64,000 bases of DNA from Trematomus loennbergii (GCA_012861695.1 JAAOOA010000127.1:25333811-25397810); one strand, 5' to 3'; positions 11,961 to 25,122 are shown, counted from the stretch's first letter. Numbers and translations: made by a program. Notes: generated from the letters alone by a model not told the origin.

Positions 11961-14900
11961 GAGAGAAGGGAGGGAGGAGGAAGAGGGGAGGGGAGAGTCT
12001 CTCCATCCCTCCTTATTACTCCCTAAATTTGAACTGCAGTGTAATATGCTAAAAATGTAACAGTGGGAAGTAATACATTATTTATTTGTTACCGTTTTCC
12101 ATGTTAAACAGTTCAATACAAGGGTAAAAGACATATATGCTGTTACAATCAGATTGCTTTGTGTATCAAAATGCTGAGTAATGCCGCTTCCTCATGCACG
12201 AGCCAAGCAGATAAATAAGATGGGAAGATGGCTGAGAAAGATGAGGAGGAAGCAGGTTGATGCACTGGGCAGAAAGCCCAGATCCAAAGACATCCCGGTG
12301 GTATATCAACCTGTCGACTAACTTTGCAAACAACCATCACAGGACCTCTTCTAACTGTGCCAGCTGCTAGCTATCATCAGAAATGAACCTACTTGGTAGT
12401 TATAACCTTAATTTAATGTATGCCACTATACTCTATGCATCAGCCTACATGAAAAAAAATATTTAAAAAAGTTATTTACTGTTCGACTTGCTCGTTAAGT
12501 GTTTAAACGTGGAAATTATATAAAAAAACAAGCATTTTGTAAAAAAGTTGAAGAATAAGTCAAAGTCAGTTCAGCTTTTTGTTTCAAAGTACTTTTGGAA
12601 ACGACTCTTGCAAAAGTGGAATAAGAGCGGATATAATTATCCTTGGGTCATTGCTCTAACAAGGATGTATCCTCCAGCATTGTCCAACCAACCACGCACA
12701 TTACCAAATATTCTCGCCAACACTTCCTCTGAAATGCACAGCGGCATCCCTTGGCTGACATGACTCACTCTATATAATCCTACACTGATGATTCATGCTC
12801 TAATCGGCGTACACTTCTGGGCAGGGGTTAAGAGTATGGGGGGCATGAGCGGTCAGGACACCCCACTGCGCTCAGCTTACAGACGGGATTAAGAATCAGT
12901 GGTGGATGGCTGGGAGGCTCAGAGGATATCTCTCTCCTCAGTTGAGCCATGGATGCCCTTCAGTGGTTTAGGCTATTGGTTGGCCTCAGAGGATGAAGAT
13001 GACAGTTCAATACACAGCTGACTTCAATGTTATCGCTTCATGTGTGCACGCCGAGACAAATTGATTAATAAACCAATTTCCATTTTTTCTTCCATACGAT
13101 TCAACACAAATAGACTTGTGTGATCTCATTGAAGTTAGTCTCACTGTTGACTCAATAAAATATATAACCCTTGCTGGCGGTTGAACAAATGACCGTCAGA
13201 TTGCAATGCCAGCGGCTCTGTAAGGCTGTAGACTTAGACACGGTAGTGCTTTTAGCTTAATGCTAACATCAGCATGCTAACTTTCTCAAAATGACAGCCT
13301 GCTATTGTAACAACATATACAAATAGAGCTGAAGCAGATAGACATCACATTTTTGTATTGCAGATACCATTATAAGTATTGCCATTTTGGTTATTAAAAT
13401 CACAACCTGTGATCATACAAGTTTATATAAAGGTTAAGGGATACTTAAAGTTTATAGCATAGACATCCACTTTCATTTTACTGCTTTGTTATATCTACTG
13501 TATGTGAGATTATTGTATTTTTAGTTTTATACATATTTGGAGAGTCGGATAATTTGCAAAAGGACATAATGTTATGTGGAAAATGTTACCACAAAAAAGA
13601 AGACAAGCATATACACTATATGTGCAATACAATCTATAATGCAAAGCTTTGTTTTCGGTCTTAACATGACATGCATGTATATTGCAGTGATGTGTGACAT
13701 TATGTGTCAGTGGTGTTGATGAAGTGTTGATGATTCAGAAGTGTCTGACATGTTTTCGGAATAGTGAATGAGGGCATAATGGAGAGATTTCAGACACAGT
13801 GACAAGTAAAAGAGCTTATTTCCATAAATGTCAATACATCCCTTCAAACAAGGGTGCTGGAGGAATATGAAAACATTTCATTTAAATATTCTGCAGAGTC
13901 GCTATAGTTCTCATATACTCTGCTTTTATTATGTAAGCACGTGATCAGTTGTGTGCACCATAAAAGTATCTTATTATCTTGGAAATATAATAAGCTACTA
14001 ATTTGTGACTCGACAGCAACATGGAAAAGGTTAATGTTGTGATCACTCCTTTTTATCACTTTTGTCAGGAGACAATTGATCCCTGTAATAAGTAACCACA
14101 TACTAATAACTTCATATCTTTAGAGCTCTGTATGGTAATTGACATTTGTATAGGGAAATATATAGTTTGCTCGCATCTGTGTTTGGAAAGCATGAGGTTT
14201 GATGATCATCATTAATATTACAATAATTGCATATTTGTGTGTGAAGCCAATACTGAATGTCCTAAGCTTGAATATTGGATTGATTGTTAGCTGTTTTTCC
14301 AGGGCAATGCCTGCATGCATACTGCCACTTAGGGACCTTCACCTATGGCAGTGAAGAATGGCAATATTTTCCTCTTTTTGCAATGTTTTCTACAAAAGTT
14401 ACAGTGCATACCCACAGCGAAGGAATGTTGCACCTGCAGCTCCTCTGTGCGAGGGAAACAGATGCTTTTGCAGGGTTGTGGAAAAGGGTTGGTGCTTGAA
14501 ACCAATCATAAAAAAAACCTATCAATTATTAAGTAGTTCCTCCAGAAAAGCCTGGGCGTTCTGTCCATCCACAGAGAAGACAGTCACAGCTTTCCCTGCC
14601 ATCCTGGCGTTGGCTCCTGTCATTGTTTAGCATGGGCAGTGTGTTCCCTGGGAATGCAGGAACAAAATTGTAGCTTTGAGAATGACAGCATTCCTCCCAT
14701 TTCAACACCACAGTGACCCCAAGAGGTGTTCAGCCACCAAATTTCCCAACGGATCACACAGACACAGTGTAGCCGCATGCATGCATTATGGACACGGTCG
14801 GATTGATGCTTCCATGCGGGAGCTTCGATGCTGTTATAAATTGCTTACATTCGGGCAATTTATTGTGAATCCTCTGCAGACATTAAAAGGGAGACCCTCT

Positions 14901-15080
14901 CCTTTCAATTACCAGCAACATGGCACATGTGTGACAGTTGACATTGTACATGAAGTGTAGACATGTACAACTGCACAGAACCTAGGATGCTAAAATGTTA
15001 CGTAGATTTACTACCCTCTTTCTCTTTGCAGATGGTGTTAAATAACTCTTTTGGAGTCAAAATTAATTGAAAACGATAGT
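11961..15080. other. Non-coding stretch
   Basis: About 3.1 kb. Contains a short TGCTAACATCAGCATGCTAAC-like palindromic motif near 13260-13281, which resembles fragments scattered in fish genomes. Around 14550-14960 several overlapping frames of 60-94 codons occur on both strands, but none has a domain-like pattern. The composition there is more balanced, as in conserved non-coding DNA (inference only). Confidence 0.45.
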
Positions 15081-15085
15081 GTTAA

Positions 15086-15222
15086 AGAGGCCGTATTTAG
15101 TTTTTTGAGGGTTTTCCCTTTCAGCAGTTGTGTTTATATACTGTAGGTTTTTTGTGCATGTAAATGGTTAAAGTCTAAAATCCCCAAATTCAAGTCAGAG
15201 GGAGTTTCTCTCCCACACACTG
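15086..15222 (-). repeat. TTAA-type MITE family 2, truncated
   Basis: Starts right after TTAA (15082-15085) with the degraded terminus AGAGGCCGTATTTAG, then carries GGGTTTTCCCTTTCA, TTTTTTGTGCATGTAAATGG and AGAGGGAGTTTCTCTCCC. It stops near 15222, so only one end survives. Confidence 0.75.
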
Positions 15223-15980
15223 CCATATGCACTATTTTAAATTACTGGATACAATTGCATTAGTTATATTACTTTTTGCCAGAAAATATATTTATCCAGT
15301 ATGTATTGTCTATTCCCTTTGTAAACTATATTTGTATTAATTTGGTCAGCAATGATATTGTTTCTTAGGTTGAAAATAAGCCCCCACACATTGTGCTTCA
15401 AACAAGCTTGCCTGCTAAAGCTCTAATAACAAAAGGACTTTGAGAGATATATACTATGTTGCAAGTTTGCAAAGGAGCTTAATTGCAAATGTTGAGCTAC
15501 TCGTCCCTCTCACAGCAACCTGTCTCATGAAATGGATGTGCATAGTGTGTTTCTGCTCATTGTTTCTTAGATTTAAATACAGCCCTTCCTATCCTATAAT
15601 GAGCATGAGATCCATGGACAATGGGAACGCTGTGTCGCTAATCCAGCAAAAGAGCTCAAATCCCACCATGCAATGGAGTTGGTAATTACATGCACACATG
15701 GCAGTTGTTGTTAGCCGTTTGCTATTCAATCAAACTGTCCGACTTTTGTCTATAAATATAAGTCAAAGTTATGGGGTTAACTTTATATACGTATTGCATC
15801 ATGTATGCATTAGCACTGTTTTCTCTTGCTAACTGAGTCTACCTTGTGGCAACCAAAGAAACAAAGCTTTTAGAAATGAATCTAATTGACTTGTTTACTG
15901 GTACATGAGAATCAGTAAATGATGCACTTCGTCACCAGCAGAAAACAGACTAATCAATTGAAACCAGTGTCATGTAAGAT
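15223..15980. other. Non-coding stretch
   Basis: About 0.75 kb with one open frame of 81 codons (15440-15685, plus strand) that has no recognisable motif. No repeats or RNA genes were identified. Confidence 0.45.
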
Positions 15981-15995
15981 AAGATAAGAAGATGT

Positions 15996-16051
15996 CATGT
16001 ACTTTATTGATCCCAAATGTTTTTTTCTTTTCGGGATCAATAAAGTACATG
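15996..16051. repeat. Inverted repeat made from LINE-tail-like sequence
   Basis: Arms 15996-16014 and 16033-16051 are perfect 19-bp reverse complements around an 18-base T-rich loop. The arm sequence CTTTATTGATCCC / GGGATCAATAAAG is the motif seen at retroposon 3' ends in fish, also present at 36178-36190. This looks like two tails in opposite orientation, or a fold-back derivative. Confidence 0.7.
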
Positions 16052-16148
16052 GTGACACGTTTGGTTATCTCCACTGGGCCAATTAACAATGTTAATTTCT
16101 AAACTCCCAGTAACAATCATATTTCCACCCATTTTTATATTTGAATGT

Positions 16149-16640
16149 AGGGCTGTGCGATTATGGCAAAAATCATAATCACGATTATTTGGGTCAATAA
16201 TTGATATCACGATTATTAAATACGATTATTCATTGACTTTGAAAAGAAAATCCATTTATTGAACTTTAAAACAAATACAAATAATAATTTGAACAGTATC
16301 TTTTTAACTGTTGATTACCCTGACGTATAATTCAACTGAAAAACCAATACTATAAATAAATGATACATTTATATTTACATTTAAATAAATAATATCAAAA
16401 TAATAAATACCAATAAACAAGATCAACAAATATTTTGGAGTGCACTTCCACAAGCTACTAAACATATATAAATATGATAAATACAAATAAATTAGACCAA
16501 TAATTAGATCAAATATGTTGCAGTGCACTGTCACAACCTAGCAAAGCAAAATAATAGTTTTTTCCGATTATGTTGTTTTCGTAATTGTGGCAGGCCAAAA
16601 TCGTAATTGCGATTAAAATACGATTAATTGCACAGCCCTA
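16149..16640 (+). mobile_element. hAT-type MITE, copy 1
   Basis: Starts AGGGCTGTGCGATTATGG and ends ATTGCACAGCCCTA. It is flanked by the 8-bp direct repeat TTGAATGT at 16141-16148 and 16641-16648. Eight-bp duplications and these termini fit the hAT superfamily. The same element lies in opposite orientation at 29368-29822, and copy 1 appears to lack one terminal T. The AT-rich interior gives a shadow frame on the minus strand (16304-16534) but no transposase domain. Confidence 0.92.
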
Positions 16641-16648
16641 TTGAATGT

Positions 16649-17661
16649 ATACAGAGCTGGATAGAAACAACCTGTAGCATATGGTAGATGTCCATTGATA
16701 GAATCTGTCTATCAGGTAGCCAATGAAGGCAGATGATAAACAGAGAAGAGTAGCTTTTCAGGGCAAAATAAACAGTCCTTGCAGCTTGATATCTGAAATC
16801 CCTTCAAGACTTGGAACAAGCATTTCCAAATTTGGCTTAAGTGGAAGAAAATGTTCTGTCCTTCACCGTCTAAATGCATTTTTATTCTGTTAACCAAGGT
16901 CTCTTTAAATGTGTTAAAATCACACAGAAGTGACAGTCCTATTCACGTTAAGAAATGTAAGCCTTGATTCTGTCATATTTTTAAGGAAGTCCTGCTTTCC
17001 TTATTAGCTGTGTTAAGATGTGTCAGCTTGTTGAATCCCAAACTCAGTATTACAACTGTTTTCCACTGTGATTTCCTGAGCAAATTGTGTCATTTGAATG
17101 AATTTGGATGCAATAATCAGTTTACTGTTGCATTGTGTGAAAACAACCTGTGTTGCAGACATCTGGCCTGGCTAATTCCTGTGTCAGTGGCTGTGTCCCC
17201 GCTCAGCCCCCACTCATTAGCTTGACCTCTTACCCTGCAGTTTTAATAATCCACAATATTACAACCTCTAGTGACCCATGCATATTTATAAAGCCCTCAT
17301 TATGCCATCACTCAAAGTAATCATTGTCCTGGGGCCCATTATAGCAGATTTTTTGGCACAATCCACTGCGGGACTGTTTTCCAATAGACATCGCAGAAGC
17401 TCATGTGCTTTGCAGACTTTCACACGTTGGGGAATCCCGGGGATCACAGGTGGCTCTGAAGAGTGACAGAGGATAAACTGAATATATTGCTCTACATAAA
17501 CAAGCAACATATTATATTAAAATCATCCGGCCAAAAGGGCAAAGCAGACACAATCATTTAGCCAGCTGCTATGACTCAAAACGGAAAAGGAGAGGCTTGG
17601 CTATAAACCTTTTGTAGTTTATATATCTCCCCTTCCTTCAAGGACTCCGTCAGCGAGTCTT
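16649..17661. other. Non-coding stretch, possibly conserved
   Basis: About 1 kb. Positions 17150-17470 have balanced composition and no repeat content, giving overlapping frames of 62-74 codons on both strands. This is typical of conserved non-coding DNA, but conservation cannot be judged from one sequence. Confidence 0.4.
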
Positions 17662-18093
17662 TCACATACTTTCCAGCTCAATATCTACACTAACAACCCT
17701 CGCTCCCTGAGCTGCTTGTATGTTCGTTTTATTTGCTTTTAGCTGCGTATTGATTGCTCCTGTTCCTACTGCTGTCTGTAAGTCTACGATATGAGGTCTG
17801 TTGTTATTCTCCAGATCCATCCCAGCGCTCATATTGTTTGTATTGGTATCAGTGTGCATTGTCTGATTATAACCCTCATTTGAGTGAGCTCGGCTGTGCT
17901 GTTTGCAGCTGTGCGACTGTTGGCCTGCTGTTACTGATTCTGCCTCTCTTGTCCTTTTCCTGTGTTGTTGTACTTTGTTTTCTTTGTTTGTTCCCTGGCA
18001 CTGGCTTTCAATGTTGAAAGCTGCTTTATTTTTGTGACCCCCCCTGCCCCTTTGTCTCACAACATGAGGTGTGTTTCTGAATGTTGCTGACAT
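17662..18093 (-). CDS. Unrecognised 143-codon open frame, doubtful
   Basis: The longest frame not caused by a simple repeat or an identified transposon. It encodes a hydrophilic product rich in Asn, Gln, Lys and Thr, with a basic N-terminal part and a C-terminus ending VSVDIELESM. There is no signal peptide, membrane segment or family I recognise. An in-frame stop (TAA) lies 15 bases upstream of the ATG; a weak acceptor-like ACAG lies between them. It could be a real exon, an old transposon frame or chance. Expression is unknown. Confidence 0.2.
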   Translation of the reverse strand: MSATFRNTPHVVRQRGRGGHKNKAAFNIESQCQGTNKENKVQQHRKRTREAESVTAGQQSHSCKQHSRAHSNEGYNQTMHTDTNTNNMSAGMDLENNNRPHIVDLQTAVGTGAINTQLKANKTNIQAAQGARVVSVDIELESM

Positions 18094-20072
18094 GAACCAA
18101 CCTGTGTTTGATTAATGAGTCACGTCAAATGTGTAGCTATGGTTGCAATGGTTGTTGGTATAAATTGGATAATGCTTGGATGCACCCTATACCTAAACAC
18201 TTAACATTATAGTGAATAGATTACCTGTTCGATCCTGTATTTCACTTTTGTAACTGTTGCTGCACCTCAATTTCCATTATCTTATCTTACCTTATCACCT
18301 TCTACATAATGTGTAATACATGCAATATGTTTATATTGTGTTTTGCTGTTCTCTTTTACCTTGTATCAGTTGTATCAGTTCTTTACATTTGTTGTCTGAC
18401 CTGAAGCAAACTGTTTCTAACCGTGTGTGTCTTATTTTGCAGCCATTAATGGATATTATGACATAAGTATTACATTTACTTAACCATTTTATGGATAGAG
18501 GCTTTAACTAATTAATTGATAAGAATGAATCGCAGTAAGAGTGCTAGCAAATGCCTGAATTGAGCCAATACAGCCTTTTTAATATGCCTACGGATTGTTA
18601 TATACAAAATGATTACAATTTGTGCACAAATAGGATAGAACAACATTATATATGTTGTTGGGTTGTAAGGTGTTGTTGGTTCTACTTTGCAAAGCCCCCC
18701 AATAACGTCTTGCCTTACAGATTCTTACAGGAAAACACAAACACATGGAAAAAAAGAGTACAGTTGCCAGCTAAGTCCTCTGCAAAGATGGCTGATATCC
18801 AAAAACAAGTGCCTTCCTTCCACGTAGGGATTCCATTTTTCATTAATTTAGTCAGAAATATGAAGGTTTTGTCAGAAAAGCTATTGAGGGTATTACCTGC
18901 TTCACAATAGAGTGGCTGATTACATGAAAAGTGGCAGTGTCCCTCACAATGGTACATTACGCATTCAGTGACACAGCGGGTATAATGGTTATTTTGGACA
19001 TGTAACCTTCAGTCTGTAGACCCAAGGTTGTTCTGCTCACATAAAGAGAGAAGTGGGACGAAGCTACGCCAGGAGTGATGATGTTTAATTCAATAACTTG
19101 AATAATAGTCAAGTTTTTCATCTATGTGGGCGTGATTACAGTTTGGTTTTTGTCTTTACTTTTATTTTGGGTGTCATTATCAAACTGAATAACAGACAGA
19201 TTATAACTTGCGTCCTTGCTGCTAGATTTGAGTAACTGCAGTATACAGAAACATCAAAGATTTATACATATCCTTTTTCTTCAGGATCTTTTAGGTTATT
19301 TGAATCAATGCATGTATATGTTTAAACCTAATTGTAAAGCTTTAGTTTTTCATGCATAACCACAATGGCAGAAATCCTATTGAACTTTACATTTCCATGA
19401 ACAATAATCCAGCAAAAATATAAAAGGAACTCTTTGTATTTGTCACAAAGCAGACTATTCTTTAGAGGAAAAAAGATGAGGTGTCATATAGCCAGCAAAG
19501 TAATTTTCACCCTGTCAGCCAGTTATCATTGTTGAGCATGTTGTGTGTGAACTGTGGGCTTCCTGCAGTGGGAACTTCCTCCAACTCTTCAATTTCGCTC
19601 TTAAGGATGTTGCAATATTCGACCTGTCATGCCCTCCTATGAATATTTGAAAGGAAAAGCCATAAATGTTGAAAAGATTATAAAAAAGTTAATACCCCCA
19701 TCCCACTGTTGTGGTTCAAAAGTTTTACTGTGTGCATGAAGAATATCCTATGCATTATTTAAAATGCCGTCTTATTATTCTGTGCATTGGGATAAAATAA
19801 GCGGTCTGTTCTCCAAATTAAATATGCCTCTAGCCTTGAGCAATCACATTTAATGCTTATTTTGGTATTAAATGCGCACACAGAGAGGTGAAACAGGGAC
19901 TATGGGTATGAGAGGGGACAACAGGTGACCATGATGTGAACTCATCATTTCATTCTTATGTTAATATTTTATTTTATTTATTTCATGTATTTATCTTGTA
20001 TTTTATTTGATTCTAAAACAAAACAACTGTCAAATTCCCCCTCAATAAATAAAGTAGTTATAATGTTAAAGG
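18094..20072. other. Non-coding stretch
   Basis: About 2 kb of AT-rich sequence. The 119-codon frame at 18551-18910 overlaps a minus-strand frame of similar length and has no motif. No element boundaries were recognised. Confidence 0.45.
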
Positions 20073-20076
20073 TTAA

Positions 20077-20562
20077 AGTGGACCTATCATGCTATATTTG
20101 AATAATATAGTGTAGGACCATACCTATATAAGGCATTTATACTTAATTTTTTTCAAAATACCAAACAGATCATGCATTTTAGCCATGCCTCATTTGCTCA
20201 ATTTGACATTTTTTAGCTCTGTTTTTGCAAGTGAAGATTCTGTGAGAACAGCACCATCTACTGGCCTGGCATATGTACTACAGCGTCTCCAGCGCTTTCG
20301 AACGGCAATGGCCGTGGCTGTCTCCTCCTGATTGGTGGAGTTGGCCCAATAGCCGTAGCGCCACTGTCCTGACGTCAGGACAGTGTTCAAATCTGGATCA
20401 GTTTTTATCAGATCTGTTGCAGCCCCTTTTTTAGAGATTTGGGTATGGAGGAAAATAGAGAGGGTTGTGTTTTCTGACACTTGGTGAGTTCCCTGGAACA
20501 CCGGGGACACATATTCATGTATAAAAGACGTACAAAAGTGCATTTTGCATGATAGGTCCCCT
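20077..20562 (+). mobile_element. TTAA-type MITE family 1, copy B
   Basis: A complete 486-bp copy with ends AGTGGACCTATCATGC and GCATGATAGGTCCCCT, flanked by TTAA at 20073-20076 and 20563-20566. It keeps the segment missing in copy A. It holds a perfect 24-bp palindrome at 20362-20385 centred on TGACGTCA (20370-20377). The 117-codon minus-strand frame at 20190-20543 is shared with copy A and is taken as a by-product of copy similarity. Confidence 0.94.
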
Positions 20563-20610
20563 TTAAGTTACCATACTGGATTTCAGGGCCTTGCAGGTAA
20601 TAGTTTTTTA

Positions 20611-20643
20611 TCACTATCTGTGATAGTCCATCACAGATAGTGA
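20611..20643. repeat. Perfect 14-bp hairpin
   Basis: TCACTATCTGTGAT and ATCACAGATAGTGA are perfect reverse complements separated by five bases. It lies about 45 bp beyond the right end of MITE copy B. No T-run or terminator-like tail follows and no RNA family is recognised. Confidence 0.75.
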
Positions 20644-21074
20644 ATATCTGTCCAAATCCCCACAAAATCATTTGTTTTCTCAGGAATGTATAATATTGTA
20701 TACTAAAAACATTGTATACGGAGACATAGTGCTCCCCTGGCTTTCTACTTCCTGTTTTTAAATAGCTTCATGTCTCAAAAAAAGGATATTTTCTTACCCC
20801 AGCTCTAATTTAATTCACATTTCTTAACTATTCAATTTTCTTGGCCTAGATGATGAAGTGACCGTCACTATGGCAACTCCCTAATCCTGTTTAATTTGCT
20901 CTCAGCTTGTGATAGAGTTGTGGTATATCCATAGGAAGATTGGAGGCACTATGGCAACACTGTTCTTTCATTTCCCTGCTATCGGTCCTCAAGAGAGGTA
21001 GTCGCATTTCAATAATGAGACTTCTAGATGCTATCACACAACTCATCATGATTTCATTCCTTTACATCAGGGTA

Positions 21075-21078
<4 letters not shown>

Positions 21079-21112
<34 letters not shown>

Positions 21113-21124
21113 TATATATATATA
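21079..21124. repeat. (AT)n microsatellite
   Basis: About 45 bases of alternating T and A with a single G interruption near 21111. The tyrosine/isoleucine-rich frame reading through it is an artefact. Confidence 0.95.
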
Positions 21125-22047
21125 CCGTACTATGATATGATAAAATGTATGTAGGACATATCCATATCTATGTTTGGTTACTAGATACAGCATTATTTGC
21201 TAACTTTGTTCCTGAACTATTTCATATTTTTCAACCTCCACACTTATTATTACCTTTTTCCTGTTCCATTCTCCTAAATATATATTTTTTACTTTAATTT
21301 GTCTTCTATTAATTCTCATATTTTCTGATTTACCCTACTGTATGCCTTACTTTGATTAAGCTGTATTTAACATATACTTTTCCATTTAACAGCAATTGTG
21401 TTTGCCTGTTATTGAGCAAAAGAAAGATTGCTTCTTGACACAGTCTTATTCCTACCAACCACATTCATCTTCAAAAAACACTTCTGGTGTTTGTTTCAAA
21501 TAGTTTACTCTTTCACTGCATGATAACATGATCTTAAAAAGTAGTGTGCTTACTCCTGTTTTTGTTTGGTTACTTTTTAAGAGTAATGTGACCCACAGAG
21601 CAGGAAAACTTTCCTCCAGAGCAATAAGGTTGACAGTAGCAGTGGGTTATCCAAGGTCAAAGGGAAATTGATTCTGGAAATTGACAGTCTATGCAGATAA
21701 AACCAAGAGGACACCTAAGAAGAGGGTGAGAAAATATAAGATGTGTACTTTTGCTGGAGCAGCTCCCAGACTCTGAAGGGGAAACCTATGGGTGGGGAAT
21801 CTGTAATTCAATTCTTCTCCACGGTTTAAAGTCCAATTTCTCCCACAGTTATTGAATCTTAACAAGTGTGATGAAATCAGACTTGCCTCCGTCGTTGGCT
21901 GGAGTAAAATATAAATATCAGACTGAACGCAGCAGAGAGTCTGAGAGACCTCGATTAGATATTTTTACTGGAGTAGCAGCATTATTCAGAGAACTTTTTG
22001 AAGAGGGCTGGTATAATGTCGCGCCAGTGTTCATTCTGCTGCACCTG
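21125..22047. other. Non-coding stretch
   Basis: About 0.9 kb leading into the (TG)n tract. The frame opening at 21868 has ordinary composition only for its first 60 or so codons and then enters the microsatellite. No gene was recognised. Confidence 0.45.
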
Positions 22048-22236
<189 letters not shown>

Positions 22237-22282
22237 GTACTGAGCCGCAACCTGGATCCATTCCAGATTATCCCTCTCTGAG

Positions 22283-22327
22283 CTTCAATACCCATGTGTG
22301 TATGTGGCATACACATGGGTATTGAAG
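22283..22327. repeat. Hairpin between (TG)n and (CA)n tracts
   Basis: CTTCAATACCCATGTG on the left pairs with CACATGGGTATTGAAG on the right around a short centre, apart from one extra dinucleotide in the left arm. It sits between the TG tract and the CA-rich tract that follows. Confidence 0.85.
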
Positions 22328-22335
22328 GCAGATAT

Positions 22336-22384
22336 TCACACACACATACACACACACACACACACTCATAAACACACTCACACA
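22336..22384. repeat. (CA)n-rich microsatellite, impure
   Basis: CA repeats interrupted by CATA and CTCATAAA units. Opposite in strand sense to the preceding (TG)n tract. A smaller CA-rich patch recurs near 22534-22566. Confidence 0.9.
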
Positions 22385-25118
22385 GCAGCACCCAACATGA
22401 ATGGATCCAAATTAATGGTTGAATGGTTTAGACTGATCCTTTTCCGGGTTCACAAGTTCTCTCCTTTGCTACGAAATGTGTGAAATGAAAAATAAAGGTT
22501 GTGCATCACCTTACTATTCCTTCAAGCAGTAAAACACACACACAGACACACACATAACACACACTCACCTACCTTTGGTGACCCTTACCATGCATTATTT
22601 TTCAATTGAGAACACATGCATTGATGTAATTGTGGCCCTACGTTGATCATGCTAAAATGTACGTTGATTAATCATACATAAAAATCAATTTATATTACAT
22701 CTGAGAGCCACAAATACATTTGGAACCGATGTCAATGGGTTTTATAGCATTGAGTATCTTGTTTGCATAATTGAGCTACAGTTCTTTCTGAAGCATGAAG
22801 AGAGCCTTTCACAGAAGGTGAAATAGGTGAATCCCCTGGATATCTGAATGTTACGTTATTCCATATCACTGACTACAGTCAAAGAGACCTGTCAGAATGA
22901 GGATAAAGTCAGCTTATTCTTAAAGGCACCATTCCTTTAATGCTTACAGTGATAACTGAAGGTTACTCGCTCAATGGAGCTGCCATGATAATTGGCATTT
23001 AGTGATGAAATGCCTCGCACAATGAATGCTAAAAGGGGAACTAATTACTGCCTATCCAAGTGTCAATAGCGTCTTCTGCTCTCTTCTAAATGTCAGTTTT
23101 ACATTGTAATGCTGGAGGCATGGCTGCCAAGCACTAATGGCTGGTCAATGACAGCACTAGCTTCGGAACACACTCTAAGATAGGATATGACGAACATTGT
23201 GACAGCTCTCCTTTCCATGCTGCTGCTTGTCTTTAAACCTGCAATAAGGAAATGTTCACATTTTGAAACCTTTCGAATGATCACCTATCATTTTTACTTT
23301 AAAGGGCTAAAGCTGATTACCTGTGCCTCCAGATGAAAGCATTCCATAATTGTTATAATCCTGCATGTCTGACTGTCACCATTGCTGCTCTGTTAGGTTT
23401 GTCTCCAGTTTGACCCTAACACAGGGCTGTAACAGTTAAGGTCCTGATACTCATTACCAGTTGCAACACGGGTTCGCAACCACTGTGGTCCTGGTGATGG
23501 AAGGTCAGGGCTAATCACAGTAACGTAGCAATCATGTCAGCTGAGGGAGAAGTGTTGAATGTCAGCGCTCATTATGCTACCAATGACATTGAAGGCAAGT
23601 TTTGCAATTGCATGATTACTCAGAGGGAGCGTGGGTAACTTTAGCTGCTTTGAGTTCAATATACCAATCATTAGGTAACCCAAGAGAGTGCAACAGAGAC
23701 ATGGAGGGTCTAAATAAAGACGTTTCAGACATATACTTCAGGTTGTTTTTACTCTATACAATATCCCAGACATTTTTACAGGGCCAAGGTTGTGGTAAAT
23801 GTACTGTTGTGTTCACTCTTTCTGCAAAACATTAGCAGTTTACTGAGGGGGTAACATTGTACCATTCAGGGATTGTTCGTCAATGCAATGTGAGAAACTT
23901 TTATGTTTGCAAAAGCTACAGCATCTCAGATGTTAAGATCTAATGGGTGTTGACAGGTTTAAGTATAGTATTATAATCTCCAACAACATATGAGTTGGCT
24001 TGTTTGTAACTGCCATCAGATTGCTTTTCCATGTTGTATTGACTCGCATGCAGGCGACATGGCTTGCGGGTAAATAAAGAACAAGGCTAAAAAAACATGG
24101 CATTCGTGCAAACAGACTGCTAATGTTTTCAATCAGGATGGAAGAAGACTCCCACGGGGTGTTTGTCTGTTGCTACGAGCAGAAGCAAATGACAGGGCCA
24201 CCTGATGCAGTCCAATGCTTCATGTCCCAATCAATTAGTAATGGCTCTGCAATTATGAGTCGCATAGAAAGTGACTGATGGAGGTTAAGTGTTACGTTAC
24301 ATGTCAATTGATAATGGAGTGGGTTTTTAAATAGTGTTTTAATTCATTCTGATGTAATGATCAGCTAGGGCCTGTCCGCTGACAAAGTATTAAAGAATAA
24401 CTTCACTCTAATCACAGCAAAAAAACATTTAAACTCAGAAGGACCTGAGATTGGCGTGTTGTTATGCAAATAGTTAAAGGCGCGTATATGTAATCATAAT
24501 GCCCCTACTTTACGGCGCTTAATTGCATGTGTTACACGCATAACATACACACAAAATAAATAAAACTCAAGTGAGCTACGTCCTCACCCTAGCCACTCTG
24601 CCTTAGTTACATAAAAGATTAAAGTACCATGCCATGCACGGTTCAACATAAATTCGGCATTGAAAATCAAAGGTAAGACCTTGAGGCAGTTTGCCTGTAT
24701 GGATACCGACATATCCTACTTCACTGACTATTAAAACACGGAAAATTGAAGCAACATCATAAAATATAAAGTTCTATCTTGCCGCTTCATCAAATGTTAT
24801 TTTAGTCATGAACATATAAACTCCATCTTTTTTATATAAATCAATTGTGTTTCCTTGCTGGCGGCCCCTTTAAACCAAAGTATTGGACAAATAATATAGT
24901 TGACCTTAGGTCGCCATAAAAGTGATGAAGTGATACTGAAGGGGACATTAATGTTTGAGCCAAATGTCATGCCAAGCTAAAGTTGACATCATGTTTGCCT
25001 ATGTTGCAAGACTTAGGTCTATACATTCTTCAAAGCCAATTCAAGCTAGAATTAGAGTAAAATAGTTGACTTGCTTTTCTCTAGCGGATGCTTTTGGGTC
25101 TGTTGAAAGAGGGTTTGT
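22385..25118. other. Non-coding stretch, possibly with conserved blocks
   Basis: About 2.7 kb. Around 24040-24290 the sequence is balanced in composition and repeat-free, which would suit a conserved non-coding element (inference). Frames are 77 codons or shorter with no motif. Confidence 0.4.
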
Positions 25119-25122
25119 TTAA

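Noticed and set aside
16304..16534. 76-codon AT-rich frame with a near-copy at 29474-29695
   Set aside because: Inside the two hAT MITE copies; hydrophobic Ile/Tyr runs come from AT-rich DNA, with no transposase motif.
20611..20643. microRNA precursor or terminator
   Set aside because: The stem is only 14 bp with a five-base loop and no T-run; too short for a pre-miRNA.
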